DNA of 64,000 nt from Pachyseris speciosa (GCA_016490735.1 JAEMWC010000135.1:398501-462500), one strand, 5' to 3'; counted from the first letter of the stretch, positions 23,301-35,236 are shown. The notes: a model not told the origin generated them from the letters alone. Translations and numbers: made by a program.

Positions 23301-23400
23301 AATAAATGCTTTCCAGATATAATACTTTCAGGCAGTCGAAATCCATTACTGACAGGCATTTCGCAGAAATCATATAGAAATTTTTTGACTGCCCGGTTCA

Positions 23401-24318
23401 TTTAGCTTATTTGAGACCCTTCCAGGCTGCCGAGCATATAGCCACAGCGTTTTCCTTGTATTAGTGTTATCTGTTTTCTGAGTATAGTTCGTTGTTATAA
23501 AATAATTATACTACAAATATTGCTAAATTAATCGCGAAATAGGTCACCCGCGAAAAATCCTCCAAAACCAGCCCATGACCCACGGGAGATCAACCCGAAA
23601 TCGACCCACGGTAAGTATTAAATTCAACAAATAAAGCACGACATAGCAAGAACCATGCAAATGAATCCTACTGCTCCCACCCCGATGGCTGTTTTAGCTC
23701 CCTCCTCCCTCCCTTTTAGAAATCCCGATTACCGTGCTCTTCTCTCTCGCCTCCCGGCTCCTATGTTCAGAAAATATTTACTATTTTTCCTCTTTCGTCA
23801 TACCATCTGGCTGTTGAGCACCTTTATGAGGTCATCGAGTTTCTGTAGCTGCGTTTTTTACTTTTGTTTGGCGGAGTGTCTTCTTGCTCATCTTTTGTTG
23901 TTGTTATTGCTGTTCTTTTTTCGTCTTGCAAATCTGCAATTTCTCTCTGGAATTCATTTTCACGAGACATAATTTTAGACGTTTTAGATGCTGCATAAGA
24001 GATTTAGTTTTCTCTAACTTCATTTCTATCCTTCCTAACACAAAATCATTCGTGTTCTTTCTCTTTTTGATTCATCTTGATCTGGTTCAAATAATCTTCT
24101 TTTAGGAGGGAGGTGTTAGGCTTCCAGAACCTCGTCCCGACTAAAGTTATCAGAGGGTGACGCCTTTTTCAGTTATGGCAGTTTTGTGGGATGTTCTTTC
24201 CCAGTTACTCTCAGGCAAGATATACACTTTTTTAATAAGAACCTGTTTTAGAAGAAAGTTGAGGCTTAGATCACAGGCCAGCAGGCAGCCCAGACATACT
24301 GTATGTGTAGTTATAAGC
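23401..24318. other. Stretch without recognised gene
   Basis: An open frame at 23655-23972 is low-complexity (Phe/Leu-rich) and resembles nothing I know. No gene called. Confidence 0.4.
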
Positions 24319-24658
24319 TTAAAGGAGCACGGTCACGATATTTTGGGTCATTATTACAGAGATAAAAAATATGCATTTAAATTATGCGAAACAGTGAAAT
24401 AACAAATTTTCAGGGAAGATAAGCACCAAAGAGACAAGAATAAACGCAAACATGGCGAGGATGGTGAAGGATGGAGAAGTTTGAAACGGTTTACAAATTA
24501 CGTTTTTGAAAAATTTAACCTAAATTTTTGCCTAAATTTATTGTCTCTTTGGTGCTTATCTTCCCTGAAAATTTGTTATTTCACTGTTTCGCATTAGTTG
24601 AGTGAATTTTTTTATCTCTGTAATAATGACCCAAAATATCGTGACCGTGCTCCTTTAA
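24319..24658. mobile_element. MITE with long inverted ends TTAAAGGAGCACGG
   Basis: The outer ~130 bp on each side are reverse complements: TTAAAGGAGCACGGTCACGATATTTTGGGTC, and its complement at the right end. About 340 bp in total. Termini resemble the 37482-37878 element. Confidence 0.8.
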
Positions 24659-24726
24659 TATTCTGCATATAGTCAACTACTTTCGGAAATCATGCACGAT
24701 ATAAATAATCATCTTTTACCCCCAAA

Positions 24727-25180
24727 CATTCAAGACTTGTTTCTTCCCACTTCTCGTGTTCATTCATACAATACCAGATCCTCAACGTCCCATAAATTTA
24801 TATAAAAAAATCAAATATAGAGATTCAAAAATATGCATTCTCGAGAATTGGTGCAAAATTGTGGAATGAGATAACAACCGCAATATTCGTAACTTGCTTA
24901 AAGATAAATTTGAAAAGAGAATTCGCGCATTCTTATTTGAAATTTTACAGTCTGATGACTCGAAGAAATCATATGCAGGGTAAACAAATACGGTTCTTAT
25001 CTATAACGTGCTGTTTCAATGCCTGTGGATGGTAACGCATTTTTTATTCTCTTTTTTTTATTTTCTCGACGTTGTTCTGGTTTTAATTTCAACTTTATTT
25101 TCTTATCAACATATTCCTTTTAGCAGTCTTTCATCTTTCCTTATCTCCTGGCCCGCCTAGATTAGCTTTGCTACCTGGGG
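24727..25180 (+). pseudogene. LINE 3' remnant (reverse transcriptase C-terminus)
   Basis: Conceptual translation with frameshifts contains HSYNTRSSTSHKF, then a segment like IGAKLWNE, then IRNLLKDKFEKRIRAFLFE and ILQSDD. These are typical of the last ~70 residues of CR1/L2-like LINE ORF2. It is followed by an AT-rich 3' UTR-like tail. Broken by a stop. Confidence 0.55.
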
Positions 25181-25763
25181 TCAGGTAATTCTGTATTCAA
25201 CTAATAGCAAATCAATAAAAATCAACTATGCCGTCAAAAATATTGATGTAAAAGTTCTAATTGTTTTAATTTAATATCACTATGTGTTCGTTTGTGCTGC
25301 TCAATCTGAACTGGTCTATTTTGCGGTGCTTCTGGTCTGTTCGCCTGCTATCATAACCGCGTCGGAGCCTTTATCTTAGAACTATTCTCACGATTCAAAA
25401 GGTGTCTAAATATTCGAAATATTCTAAAGAAAAGCTCACTTACCTTTAGCTGCATGCTTCCTTGTGTGTCAAGGCCGGTTTAAATGGCAATTATCTTGGA
25501 AGATCCCCCGGCAACAAAAAAAAAAAAAACATTTCAGATATCCACGTTTAAAATAGCTCGAAATATTTGTAGAGCTCGGATATGTTTTCTAGCCTTCATT
25601 CTGTAACTTACGGAACATGTTAAGAACGTTTCAGACTCAAAACGTGAAAAATATAATAATAAAATAAAAGAACATTCATTCTCGATTCAGCCTCAGCTCA
25701 AAATTAAGACGTTCTAAAATATATAAAAGAGTTATATATAAAAAATGGAGTTTATGCCATATT

Positions 25764-26167
25764 AGGGAGCTTTAGCAACGGCGACGGCAACGAAAACGCC
25801 ACAAAACAATATGATAAGTATACGGTTTAACTGAAGCAAACACAATTGCTCTGCACGCTCGTCATGTACACTTAACGACATTTCTTTGCAGTCCTGTGCA
25901 AGTCACGTTCACGAAATGACCCAATTCAAGGTTTTGTGGAGATTGTGAGCCCTCCACGGTGACTTTCTCACTTTCTCAGCTCTTAACTGGCCTTAACTGA
26001 CCTTAACGTCGTTTTGTACCAAATCAATTTTCAGTTAACCGGACAACCTGGTTAAAATTGAAAAAAAAATGTAAGACCAGCACAAAGTGGAATCAAACAT
26101 GCTAATTTATGTTTTTAAACAACGTTTTCACTGGCGTTGCTGTCGTCCTTTCTAAAGCTCCCTATTA
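25764..26167. mobile_element. MITE, TAGGGAGCTTTAGCAACG termini
   Basis: TTAGGGAGCTTTAGCAACGGCGACGGC at the left and GCTGTCGTCCTTTCTAAAGCTCCCTATTAA at the right are inverted. About 400 bp, no coding capacity. Confidence 0.7.
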
Positions 26168-26446
26168 AGGCCCGTGAAAACAATCGCAATGCTAATTTGT
26201 CGGCCAACATCATCCAAGGTTAGGTTCAACGTGGACAGGGCGCGTTTGAACAGCTTGCTGGGTTTTGTTGTTTGGAGTTTTTGTCCGGTTGAAACAACAA
26301 GATTTTACAACTCCTGAGAAAACTAAACATCGATCCCACACGACGATGGTCAGTTTAAGCTCACCGAACATATTGAACCCAACCGAATCAGCGGTTGGAA
26401 GTTCTTGCATGGCCAACAATGTTTGAAGCATTTGCACGGGCCTTTA
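26166..26446. mobile_element. MITE, AAGGCCCGTG termini
   Basis: TTAAGGCCCGTGAAAACAATCGCAATG at the left and CATTTGCACGGGCCTTTA at the right. It abuts the preceding element directly, so two elements share a junction. Confidence 0.55.
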
Positions 26447-26469
26447 GTGCCGCAAAAAGAGGCTTCAGT

Positions 26470-26980
26470 TAACTGTTAGGATCAAATCCAGTGTACATTG
26501 TATTTCTGCGTTTGCCAGAGTTCGCTGTTCTCCGGATATCAATTAGATCTGAATTTTCGCATGCTTGATTGATTACTTTTAATTAAAGCATTTTGGTGAA
26601 TTTTGGGAGGGCAGCCCATCCCATCTTCTCCATAATCAAGATTGAAGCCCGTCGCCGCCCAAGACTATTCCTTCTTCGCATCTAAAGTCGTCTAAATGAT
26701 CACTGAAAAAATGTTTAAAAAAAGTCGGGTTGCTTTCGTTTGGAGGATAAATATTTGCCGGAGGGTATAGAATCTTCCCTTTGAAAGTAGCCTGCGTAGC
26801 CTGTAGAGTCAATTAAGAGTCTAGCCGTTTCTCTTTGTTTCTCTTTTCTCTCCTACTTTTGTTCTCTTATTTTCTTTTCACCCGACACTAAGGGAAGAAG
26901 CTTTTAAGTCATTTTCAGCATTTGATTATGCAGTATAATTGTTCTGAAATACGAAATTAATAAACTTTATGGACACGACC
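26470..26980. repeat. Segmental duplication, copy 1, left part
   Basis: From the CTGTTAGGATC region onward, this matches 38632-39140 closely by eye, including TTTCTGCGTTTGCCAGAGTTCG and AATAAACTTTATGGACACG. It is cut at 26980 by the outer LTR element; the rest resumes at 35507. Confidence 0.8.
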
Positions 26981-27112
26981 TGCCACATTACAAAGTCCTA
27001 TTTAACCCCAGAGGCATGATGGAACGTTTTAGCATGTGTTCCCGCCATCTTGAACGAGAACCTCATGTGAATGTACTGGAGAACCGTTTAGAATAAAATC
27101 AGTTATGTTACA
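26981..27112 (+). repeat. 5' LTR of outer element
   Basis: 132 bp, TG...CA ends, matching 35362-35506 with several differences and a shorter start. Confidence 0.8.
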
Positions 27113-27261
27113 TGGATGTCAGAAGTGGGATCTTCTCCAGCAAATTTAGAAGACCGAAAGACTGGTATCGGCACGATTAACAGTGTTCTCCCCAACGTTT
27201 TGCTGCTTCGCCGACCCGCGATCAAATTCATCTCACCCGTTACCGTAAACATCGTGGCAGG

Positions 27262-27421
27262 ATGAGTGACTTATTTTGGTTCGAAGTCCCTAAAATGGAT
27301 TGGAGCCCCGGCCCAGATCTGCTAAGAAGATTCAAGCGTTTTCGCCAAAAATGCGAGCTGCTGTTTGAAGGTCCACTCAAACGACGAGATAAAGACCAAA
27401 AATGCAAGTATGTGTTACTAT
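27262..27421 (+). pseudogene. Outer element gag, N-terminal piece
   Basis: Starts MSDLFWFEVPKMDW and reads to KCKYVLLL, then is interrupted at the target site of the inner element. The frame resumes at 33208 with GDYGLDLFNTWALTDDQRK, a continuation seen in capsid-like gag proteins (see 33203-33604). Confidence 0.65.
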
Positions 27422-27624
27422 TGTTACAACTCCTGGGTTCCAGTGAATAAATGTCGTCGATAAAGATGATCACTCGCTCCTTTTAATTCCGCTGCCAACT
27501 ACGCTTACAACAGTTACAACGAACGCTTCTCCCAAATTCTCGCACATGGCATCCCAAATATGGAAGCAATCATATTCTGGGATACGGCACACCACATGAC
27601 ATTGTCACGCAATAACGCGTTACA
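27422..27624 (-). repeat. 3' LTR of inner element
   Basis: 203 bp; aligns along its length with 33002-33202 but with roughly fifteen differences by eye, so the insertion is not recent. Confidence 0.85.
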
Positions 27625-27780
27625 CTACCACCCTCCTAAAGCTAGTGTCCGTCCCGGATACATCAACAGGGACTGAACGATAGTTATCTAAAATGTTCAA
27701 GTGTCCATGAAACAAACAAAAAATAAGATAACGGCAAATTATGCCGTAAAATGTTGAACTCGAAACAAAGTCTTTGTATC

Positions 27781-29094
27781 TCAAGGTGGACGTCGCCTCC
27801 TCTGAGAACGCCTGGAATGTCCCTGGTTCTGCTGCGACAATGGGATTCCCTCCCGAAAATCACATTCGGCACTGGCCTGGCAACGTTTGGCCCTAAATAT
27901 GGGGGAAACGTCTCTTCGCCTCTTTCGACGGCGGCTTAAAACATTCCTGTTTGCCTCACTCACGAGGGTCTCGCGCTGCACCAGCGTCTCTTTGGGTACC
28001 TCCTCGTCTTGTCCTCCAGAGGGTTCCTTTAAGCAATGAGCGCGAGCTTCCCCACGGTACTCCCAAAGCCTATCCCTGTGCACAACCTTGCGCTTCGCCC
28101 GAGGACCCCGTTGTATTCGATACACAACATCATTGATTCTGTGCAACACGACATATGGCCCTTCCCAAGGCCGGCTCAGCCTAGGAGATAAGCCTTTCCT
28201 GCGCTGTGGGTTGTGCAACCAGACCATTTGTCCCCTATTGAAGGAGGATGTTACCCTACGCATGTCATACCGCCGTTTCATTTGCTGGCTACTGGCTTGC
28301 TGATGGACTCTAGAGAGATCATGGGCAGCCTCTAACGATGCTTGCAGTCTCTGGGCGTACTCGAGGTAACTTTCGTCCCCACATTCTTCACGTGGCCGGC
28401 CCATAATCAAATTTAGGGGAACACGTAGTTCTCGCCCAAACATGAGCATGGCAGGGGTGAGCCTTGTAGTCTCGTGAACAGCTGTCCGATAGGACCTTAG
28501 GAGGAGTGATAAATGCAGGTCCCAATCACCCTGATGATCCTGGACGAAAGTAGCTAGCTGATTGTCAAGAGTTCGGTTGTACCGCCATACCATACCGTCA
28601 GATTGGGGGTGCAAACCGGTTGTCCTGGTCTTATGGATTCCAAGCAAGAAGCATATCTCCTGAAACACGCGAGACTCAAAGTTACGACCTTGGTCGGAGT
28701 GAGGCTCAGCAGGCACGCCAAATCTAGTGAATAGCTGAGACACAAGAAAATCGGCAATAGTAGCTGCTTCTTGATTTGGGAGGGCATAAGCCTCAGGCCA
28801 TTTACTAAAGTAGTCCATTGCAATCAGAATGTATTTCTTGCCACGCTCTGTCTCAGGCAGAGGCCCCAGTACATCGATGGCCACGCGTTTCATCGGTTCT
28901 CCAGTATTGCACAGTTGCAGGAGTGAATTCGGCTTCACTCTGGGGCCCTTCTTGGAAGCACACAAGTCACACTTATAGCACCATTCCTCAACGTCACGAC
29001 GACAGTGGATCCAGTAAAATCGTTCACGGACTTTACCTAGGGTCTTAGACAAACCCAGGTGACCACCCACTGGACTATCATGGAGTAGTTTCAA
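27781..29094 (-). pseudogene. Inner element integrase
   Basis: Open for 437 codons. H-x-H and C-x2-C zinc finger (HDSPVGGHLG... CYKCDLCASK), catalytic core with D in AIDVLGP and D in HSDQGRNFES, and GPY/F-type module (WEGPYVV). The third catalytic residue is lost: the motif normally ending GMVER reads GMVWRYNR (about 28585-28600), Glu to Trp. A strand-transfer-competent enzyme is therefore unlikely despite the open frame. Confidence 0.8.
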
Positions 29095-29120
29095 GATGCT
29101 AGGTCGAAGGACTGTAGGGA

Positions 29121-30345
29121 TTACAAGCTGCCATCTCCTCGTACCAGGTTCGGGACGTTCCTACCGGTGATACAACACACCATTCTTGAGGACAAGTCCC
29201 ACTGGACCCAATGTGCCTTTGTAACTGAGTCAAGATGGGCAATGGCTGGCCATTCTGGGCGAATGCCAGTCTCCTTCCACTTAAGGATGTGGGAAATTGT
29301 TCTGTCTGTCATCTGATAGGTACCCAATTGCAAAGGTGTCCACTGGTTTTCCTCCGATTGGTTTGCCTCCTCAGGGATGCTGGAATTCTGATGACTCCTT
29401 CCGGGACGATATGCGACACAGAAATCATAGGTCTGTAGTGTCTCCAGCCATCTTGCCAGTTGACCCTGTAGGTTCTTGAATGAAATCAGCCATTGTAGGC
29501 AGGCATGGTCAGTTCGCACAGTAAACCGTCTCCCATACAGATAGGGGTGGAAGTGCTCAGTTGCTCTGACAACTGCCAGAAGTTCACACCTGGTAGTGCA
29601 GTAATTGCGCTCGGTTTTACGGAGTGCACGGCTGTAATAAGCAATGACTCTTTCCTGACCATTGTGTACTTGAGAAAGAACTGCTCCTATGCCAACATTA
29701 CTAGCATCAGTGTCTAGTACAAAAGGTTCCTCGCTGCGGGGGTATGCAAGCACAGGGCCAGACACAAGAGCAGCCTTGAGTTGCTGAAATGAATCATCAC
29801 ATTCCTTTGTCCACTTAAATGGTTGGCCTTTCTCCGACAGTTCATGCAGAGGGCGGGCAACTTCAGAGAACGAACGGATAAAGCGCCAGTAGTAGGTGCA
29901 TAAGCCAACGAAACTCCTAACCTCCTTAGCATTGTGTGGTACTGGCCAGTTTTGAACAGCCTCGACTTTCTCAGGGTCTGTGGTATCCCCCTCCTCACAC
30001 ACCATGTGGCCCAGGAACTTACCTTTCCGCCGAAAGAGCTCACATTTCTTAGGACTCAACTTCAGGTTGGCTGCTCGTAGAAGGGAGAATACAAGCCTCA
30101 ATCGCCTCAACTCTAGATCAAAGTCCATTGCATGAACAATTACGTCGTCAAGGTAGATTAAACACCTCAGGTCCGTAAGGACAGTATCCATTAGGCGTTC
30201 GAAGGTGGCAGGCGCATTGCAGAGATCAAAAGCCATTACATTGTACTGCCAGAGCCCATTCCCTGCTGCAAAAGCTGTCTTCTCTCGGTCTTTTTCAGCC
30301 ACTTCCACTTGCCAGTAGCCACTTTTAAGGTCTAGGGTTGAAAAC
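29121..30345 (-). pseudogene. Inner element reverse transcriptase and RNase H
   Basis: The palm motif CLIYLDDVIVH (YxDD) is at about 30150-30185. The RNase H part has LDTDASNVGIGAVLSQ and VIAYYSRAL. Just upstream of FSTLDLKSGYWQVEV the frame carries a TAG, and the frame ends prematurely near 29121 before the integrase. More N-terminal RT sequence continues in other pieces to about 30695. Confidence 0.8.
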
Positions 30346-31201
30346 TAAGAGGAACCAGAGAGTTCATCGAGGGTGTTATCTATCCTTGGCAGAGGATAGG
30401 AATCCTTTTTGGTGAGATCGTTCAGTTTGCGATAGTCCACACAGAACCTCGTCGATCCACCTTTCTTTTTCACTAAGAAAACTGGCGACGATCAAGGGCT
30501 GTTGGAAGGCTCAATAAGTCCTTCAACAGCTTTAAGGGCTTCCTCACGCTGTGCAAATGGCAATCTCCTTGGGGGCTGACGGATATGGGGAGCAGTGCCT
30601 TTGTCTATCTCATGTGTCGTTAGCCCAGTCCTTCCCAGATCTTGGGGTCCTCGTGAGAAGATATCTTGAAATTCAAGCAGAAGCCACTCAACCACTCAGA
30701 GCTCCGAGCATAGAGGTCCGTGAGGTGATCTGGTAAGTTGTCGCCGGCCTCTTGAGGCTTGTGGTCAAATTCGGGTTGTTGGTGAAGAATACTTTCCACA
30801 AGTTCACAACTTGCCACTTCACTGCCACAACGAATTTTCCTGGGCTACCGGAGAGGTTAACCACCCTCACGGGTACATAATCTTTGTTGGTATTGACCAG
30901 TGTCTTGCCAACCAACGCATAAGGTGGGAGCACGGTAGTTTAGGATGGGCCTACTGTTCCCAAAGGCTCACAAAGGGGAGGGTGGGTGTCTGTGATCTTG
31001 GCTGCTACAATGGCTTCGCAGTGAGGGGAAATAAGTGTGTCCTCAACGGCCGTCACTCGATAGCAGCGGGCTAATTTGCTAGGTAAAGGCTTGTGAAGGG
31101 GAACTTCCTCTGCTCCGATCCCTACGATTCCTTTCCCTGCATCAACAGAACAACCATGTGCCATCAGGAAGTCCAGGCCTAGAATGAACCTGTCTGAAAT
31201 A

Positions 31202-31340
31202 CAGTGGAACCCCGTTAATACGGTCACCAATGAGCCAAAAAATAATTGGCCGTATTAACGGGTGACCGTATGTTCGTTTTGCCGAGCGGCCAAAAAAAGT
31301 GGCCGTAATAACGAGGTGGACGTAAGGCGGGGTTCCACTA
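31202..31340. mobile_element. pogo/Tigger-like MITE in the inner protease
   Basis: Ends CAGTGGAACCCCG and CGGGGTTCCACTA, flanked by TA on both sides, as for Tc1/mariner-pogo elements. 139 bp. Third level of nesting. Confidence 0.8.
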
Positions 31341-31547
31341 TATTTGCGACAAGTACTTCATGGGTGACTTGTGTCTGTCCAATTCTAATCTCAAGCCGTA
31401 GTTTACCACACACATCCGCCGTTCCCCTGTTGCAGTTTTGAGTACACTTGTAGTGACTTGTAAACGAGAAAGGGTCTGCTTGCTTAGCACATCTGGACGA
31501 ACTACTGTGACGTTGGTACCAGTGTCAACAACCATTGGGCATATCAC
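31341..31547 (-). pseudogene. Inner element aspartic protease, N-terminal part
   Basis: Contains MVVDTGTNVTVVRPDVLS, the D-T-G retropepsin active site. It is cut by the 139-bp element at 31202-31340; the rest (ISDRFILGLDFL) resumes at about 31195. Confidence 0.7.
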
Positions 31548-31613
31548 TCCTTCGATGTCACCATTTACAGTGAGACTGCCTGTGTCCTCAGTTTAACTGT
31601 TCGATGGAGGTTC

Positions 31614-32968
31614 CTAGTTTAAAGGAGGTTTGGAGCGGTTGTGGTTATGCACACCGCTTGATTTGTTCCTGCCAAGCCTCCAACAGACTCGCTTCAGGTG
31701 TTCTCTTTTCCCGCACGCCCAGCACTGTGGGAACCCATATCCCTGGTAAGATACCACTTGTGGAAGTACATCATCCTGGTGGGATTCCCCACAACCAGGC
31801 TCTTCAGTCGAATTCCTTTCCGTTGGACAACAGTCCATACCACGATTCTGAAATTCCCTTTGGCGTGAGGCTAGCCGGTAAGATTCCAGCTCCATAGCTA
31901 GTGTCAGAGCAGCGCGAAGGGTCTGGGGCCGACTCTGCTTAAGTCGTAATGAGGCTTCTCCATTCAAAGTGGCATCGATGAATTGCTCCTTTGCTAGTAG
32001 GTCCTTCATACCTTCTGGGGCAACAGGGTAAGCTACCCTTAGCAAGCGCTCCAAATCCTCGGCAAGTTCTTGTAAAGGCTACTGACGGCGTCTCACTACT
32101 CTACTCTTAAACTTGGAGCGATGAAGTTCTTGCTGAGGTGCCGAGCCGAGTCTGCTCTCTAAAGCCGCAACTAGCTCCTTGTAGTCTTGTCGGGTGCCTG
32201 GAGAAAGGTTTCCAAGGAGAGTTAAAGCAAGACCCTTTCAGCTTCTCGCAAGGTAGTTCCCCTTCAGCTAGTCGTCCCATTGATTCATGCCGGCGACGAT
32301 TTTGAACTGAGCAATGTAGGACCATTGTGATTGGCCGTCAAACGAGGGGGGGGGGGGGGGGGGGAAGAGGGGGATTTGAACCGGCCGTTTATGTTCGGGA
32401 TCTCCACTGCAGACTGAGAGAGGTGATGAAAACTTGGCGGTTTCAGGTGAAAGGCTTTGTTTCAAGGGAGTTGGGGTTTCCACTTTTACTTTCACCGGTT
32501 GCTCGGTGGCAAGCGAGGGGCTCAGTTTATCCTCGAAGCTCTTTAATGCGTTATCCAGCCGCACATTAAAGCTCTCTTGTGTCTCCATTAGCCTTTGCTT
32601 AACATCTTCTTCGAACAAATTTTGTTTAGAATCGAGAGTCCACCTTTTTTGTGAATTCTTCCTCCAAAGCGTTCATTTTCATCGTCAGTTTATCTCCGTG
32701 TAATTGAGCATCTACACGAGCGCATACTAAATTCTTCGAAGCGCTGTGATATTTCCTGTACTCGAAGCTCGATTTTCGTTACCTGCTGAAACATTTTGTC
32801 TTCAATTCCTTTATTCTGTTTCTCTATCGAGTGTAGAACCTCTAGGATAGCGTCCATACTCGTCCACGAATCCTCAGTCGGCGAGGTTGAAGGCAAAGTG
32901 CACGAAGCTTCGTCTTCGTTGCTTTCATCCTGATTTTTTAAAATGATTTCTCCGCTCTCGTTGGCCAT
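31614..32968 (-). pseudogene. Inner element gag, broken
   Basis: Probable start MANESGE at 32968, followed by Glu/Ser-rich and coiled-coil-like sequence (ILEVLHSIEKQNKGIEDKM), a Pro run from a poly(G) tract (32346-32363) and a CCHC knuckle CWACGKREHLKRVC near 31690. At least three frame breaks. Confidence 0.7.
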
Positions 32969-33001
32969 ATTTGCATTCCTAATCCCCACTCCTGACACCA
33001 G

Positions 33002-33202
33002 TGTTACAACTCCTGGGTTCCAGTGAATAAATGTTCTCGATAAAGATGACCACTCCTTTTCAGTAATTCCGCTGTCAACTACGCTTACAACAGTTACAAC
33101 GAACGCTTCTCCAAAACTCTCGTACATGGGACCCCAAATATGGAGGCACCATATTTGGGATACAGCACACCACATGACATTGTCACGCAATAACCCGTTA
33201 CA
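33002..33202 (-). repeat. 5' LTR of inner element
   Basis: 201 bp, partner of 27422-27624. The primer-binding-like site abuts its inner end. Confidence 0.85.
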
Positions 33203-33604
33203 CTATGGTCAGGTGACTACGGCCTAGACTTGTTCAACACGTGGGCGCTAACAGATGACCAGCGGAAAGACCTCAATGAGTACTGGACCGGATTTGAGAA
33301 TCATGTTAAACCTCAAGCAAACCACATCTTGAATAAATACTATCTGCGAAGTCTGAAACAGAGTAATCGTTCCCTTGATGCCTTCTTAACTGAGGCAAAG
33401 CATTCCCCCAAGTCAAAGAAGAGATTACATTCATGGGGACACCGCATTATTTTGACCCACACTCTGATACCGTCATCCAAACTGACGCTTCCTAAAAGGG
33501 ACTGGGAGCTGTCTTACTCCAACAAGGGCACCCCGTTTGCTATACATCAAAGGCACTTTCAGACACAGAAAAGAATTACAGTAACATTGAAAGAGAACTG
33601 CTAG
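33203..33604 (+). pseudogene. Outer element: gag C-terminal piece fused to RNase H
   Basis: Gag continues (WALTDDQRKDLNEYW, then NKYYLRSLKQSNRSLDAFL) and then, about 33400, the sequence becomes RNase H-like in shifting frames (YFDPHSDTVIQTDAS, then NYSNIERELLAVVWGLKRF), indicating an internal deletion of protease and RT. Confidence 0.7.
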
Positions 33605-35236
33605 CTGTTGTATGGGGCCTGAAGAGGTTTAACTACTTCATTTATGGCAAGCATTGCACAGTACATACCGACCACAAACCATTGGAATCCATTTTCAAGA
33701 AGCAGCTGTACAGCTGCCCACCTAGGCTCCACAGATTCCTGCTAAGAGCCCTCAAGTAAGACATATCTGTGAAGTATGTTAAGGTAGTGGTTTACCCATA
33801 GCTGATGCCCTCTCCAGAGTCAGCCCACAACAGCCTCCTGAGAGCGACCAAATTCCAGAAAGATCTGAAAGATATGTGCACCATGTCACACAAAACCTCC
33901 CTGCATCTCCAACAAGACTTCAACAGATCCGAGATGAGGCAAGAGACCTCACCATGTCCTTGCTGAGAGAGGTCATTTTTGAAGGATGGCCCCTAGAAAG
34001 AGAGCAATGGCCTAAAGTGTTCCATGAATACTGGAATTTCAGAGAAGAATTGTCCATCGAAGATGGGCTACTACTGAAAGGAGAACGCATCCTGATACCA
34101 CCCCCGCTCAGAGCTGAAATGTTAGAGATCATACACCAAGGCCACCCAGGGCAGGAAAAATGTCTTCTACGTGCCCGAACCTCTGTCGCCTGACCAGGAA
34201 TAACAAGAGACATCATCAATGAAGTTGGCCAGTGTGAGCCCAGAAGGAACCGATACTACAGCCAGAAGTCCCACAACGGCCGTGGGAAAGGCTCAGCTCA
34301 GATCTTTTTAAATACAAGGGCCAGCAATATTTGCTGCTAGCAGACCAATACAGCAGATTTCCTGTAATCAGAAAACTCACAAGTACTACTTCAGCAGCAA
34401 TCATTAACCACATGAAGAGCATCTTTGCTGAATACGGGATCCCCTCACAGCTATTAACCGATAATGGACCACAGTACAGCTCGGCGGAATTCAAGAATTT
34501 TGTAACCGAATATCGGATAGAACACACTACCAGCTCTTCATTGTACCCCCAATCACGAATGGTACAAACCGTGGAAAACATTCTTAAGAAGTGCGAGAAA
34601 AACAAGGAGGACCCGTACATTGCCCTCGTATCCTACAGGGCCACACCCCTAGACCACGAATTGATGTCCTCGGCTGAACTGTTGACAGGAAGAAAATTCA
34701 GGACAAGACTACCTATGTCTCAGTGGGTCCTTCTTGGTAAACCAGGCTGTGAAACTACTGGAGCAAGGTTAATGAGGAGGCAGAACAAACAGGTCCACTA
34801 CTACAACCAAAACTCTGGGCCACCCAAAAGGCCATTACAAACTAACCCGCCCGTCCGTGTGTATGACTGTTATTCACAAACCTGGCAACCCGGCACAGTC
34901 GTAAAGCCAGCTCAAGAGCCAAGGTCTTATATCGTCAGATCCAACAACACTGGTGCCACTTATCGACGGACACGTTTCCATCTCAGACCTACTCCAGCTT
35001 CCGAAAACAGCTCATACCCTCAACATGCAGAACCCCCAAAACACAACCAGGGGCGAGACTCACCCCATCAAGCGGTTACAAATGGGCAAGCCCAGGAGCC
35101 CAAACCGATCCCACAGGAAGCCAACGCGGCCACCAGGTTGGAACCTGATAGCACGATTGCAGCGCCAAACAGTGGCAAAAAATATGTTATCAAATCAGGG
35201 AGGATTGTAATACCCCCACAAAAACTGGACTTGTGA
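33605..35236 (+). pseudogene. Outer element RNase H tail and integrase
   Basis: HTDHKPLESIFKK at about 33667 ends RNase H, then DALSRV and a zinc-finger region GHPGQEKCLLRAR, then an integrase core open from 34331 (DQYSRFPVIR, LTDNGPQYSS). The segment normally holding the catalytic Glu reads YPQSRMVQTVEN, missing a few residues including that Glu. Several frameshifts precede it. Confidence 0.75.

Larger units (their letters stand above)
22200..23400. mobile_element. Composite inverted-repeat element
   Basis: Sequence at 22205-22320 (GCCCGGGAGTCAGAAATCCTG through GAAAGTATTATATC to AAGCGATTATGGAAAGGA) recurs inverted at 23170-23400. In the right arm it is interrupted by about 80 bp (23225-23305) carrying the repeat shared with 10585. 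A second known-type repeat (22471-22885) occupies the loop. Confidence 0.55.
27422..33202 (-). mobile_element. Inner Ty3/Gypsy LTR retrotransposon, inserted in the outer gag
   Basis: Minus-strand element with LTRs 33002-33202 (5') and 27422-27624 (3'), TG...CA ends, about 200 bp each and visibly diverged. The flanking CTAT on both sides is the target duplication. A TGGTGTCAGGAGTGGGG primer-binding-like site follows the 5' LTR and a GGAGGGTGG purine tract precedes the 3' LTR. Order: gag with CCHC knuckle, protease, RT (YLDD), RNase H, integrase with HHCC finger and GPY/F module: the Gypsy order. Gag and RT carry frameshifts and stops. The protease is interrupted by a small DNA element and the integrase catalytic Glu is missing. 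Confidence 0.9.

Noticed and set aside
23655..24105. Open frames rich in Phe and Leu.
   Set aside because: Low-complexity composition, no domain and no splice context; not called a gene.
27262..27450. Reading the outer gag start as a stand-alone host gene.
   Set aside because: It follows an LTR and primer-binding-like site and its frame resumes on the other side of the inner element.
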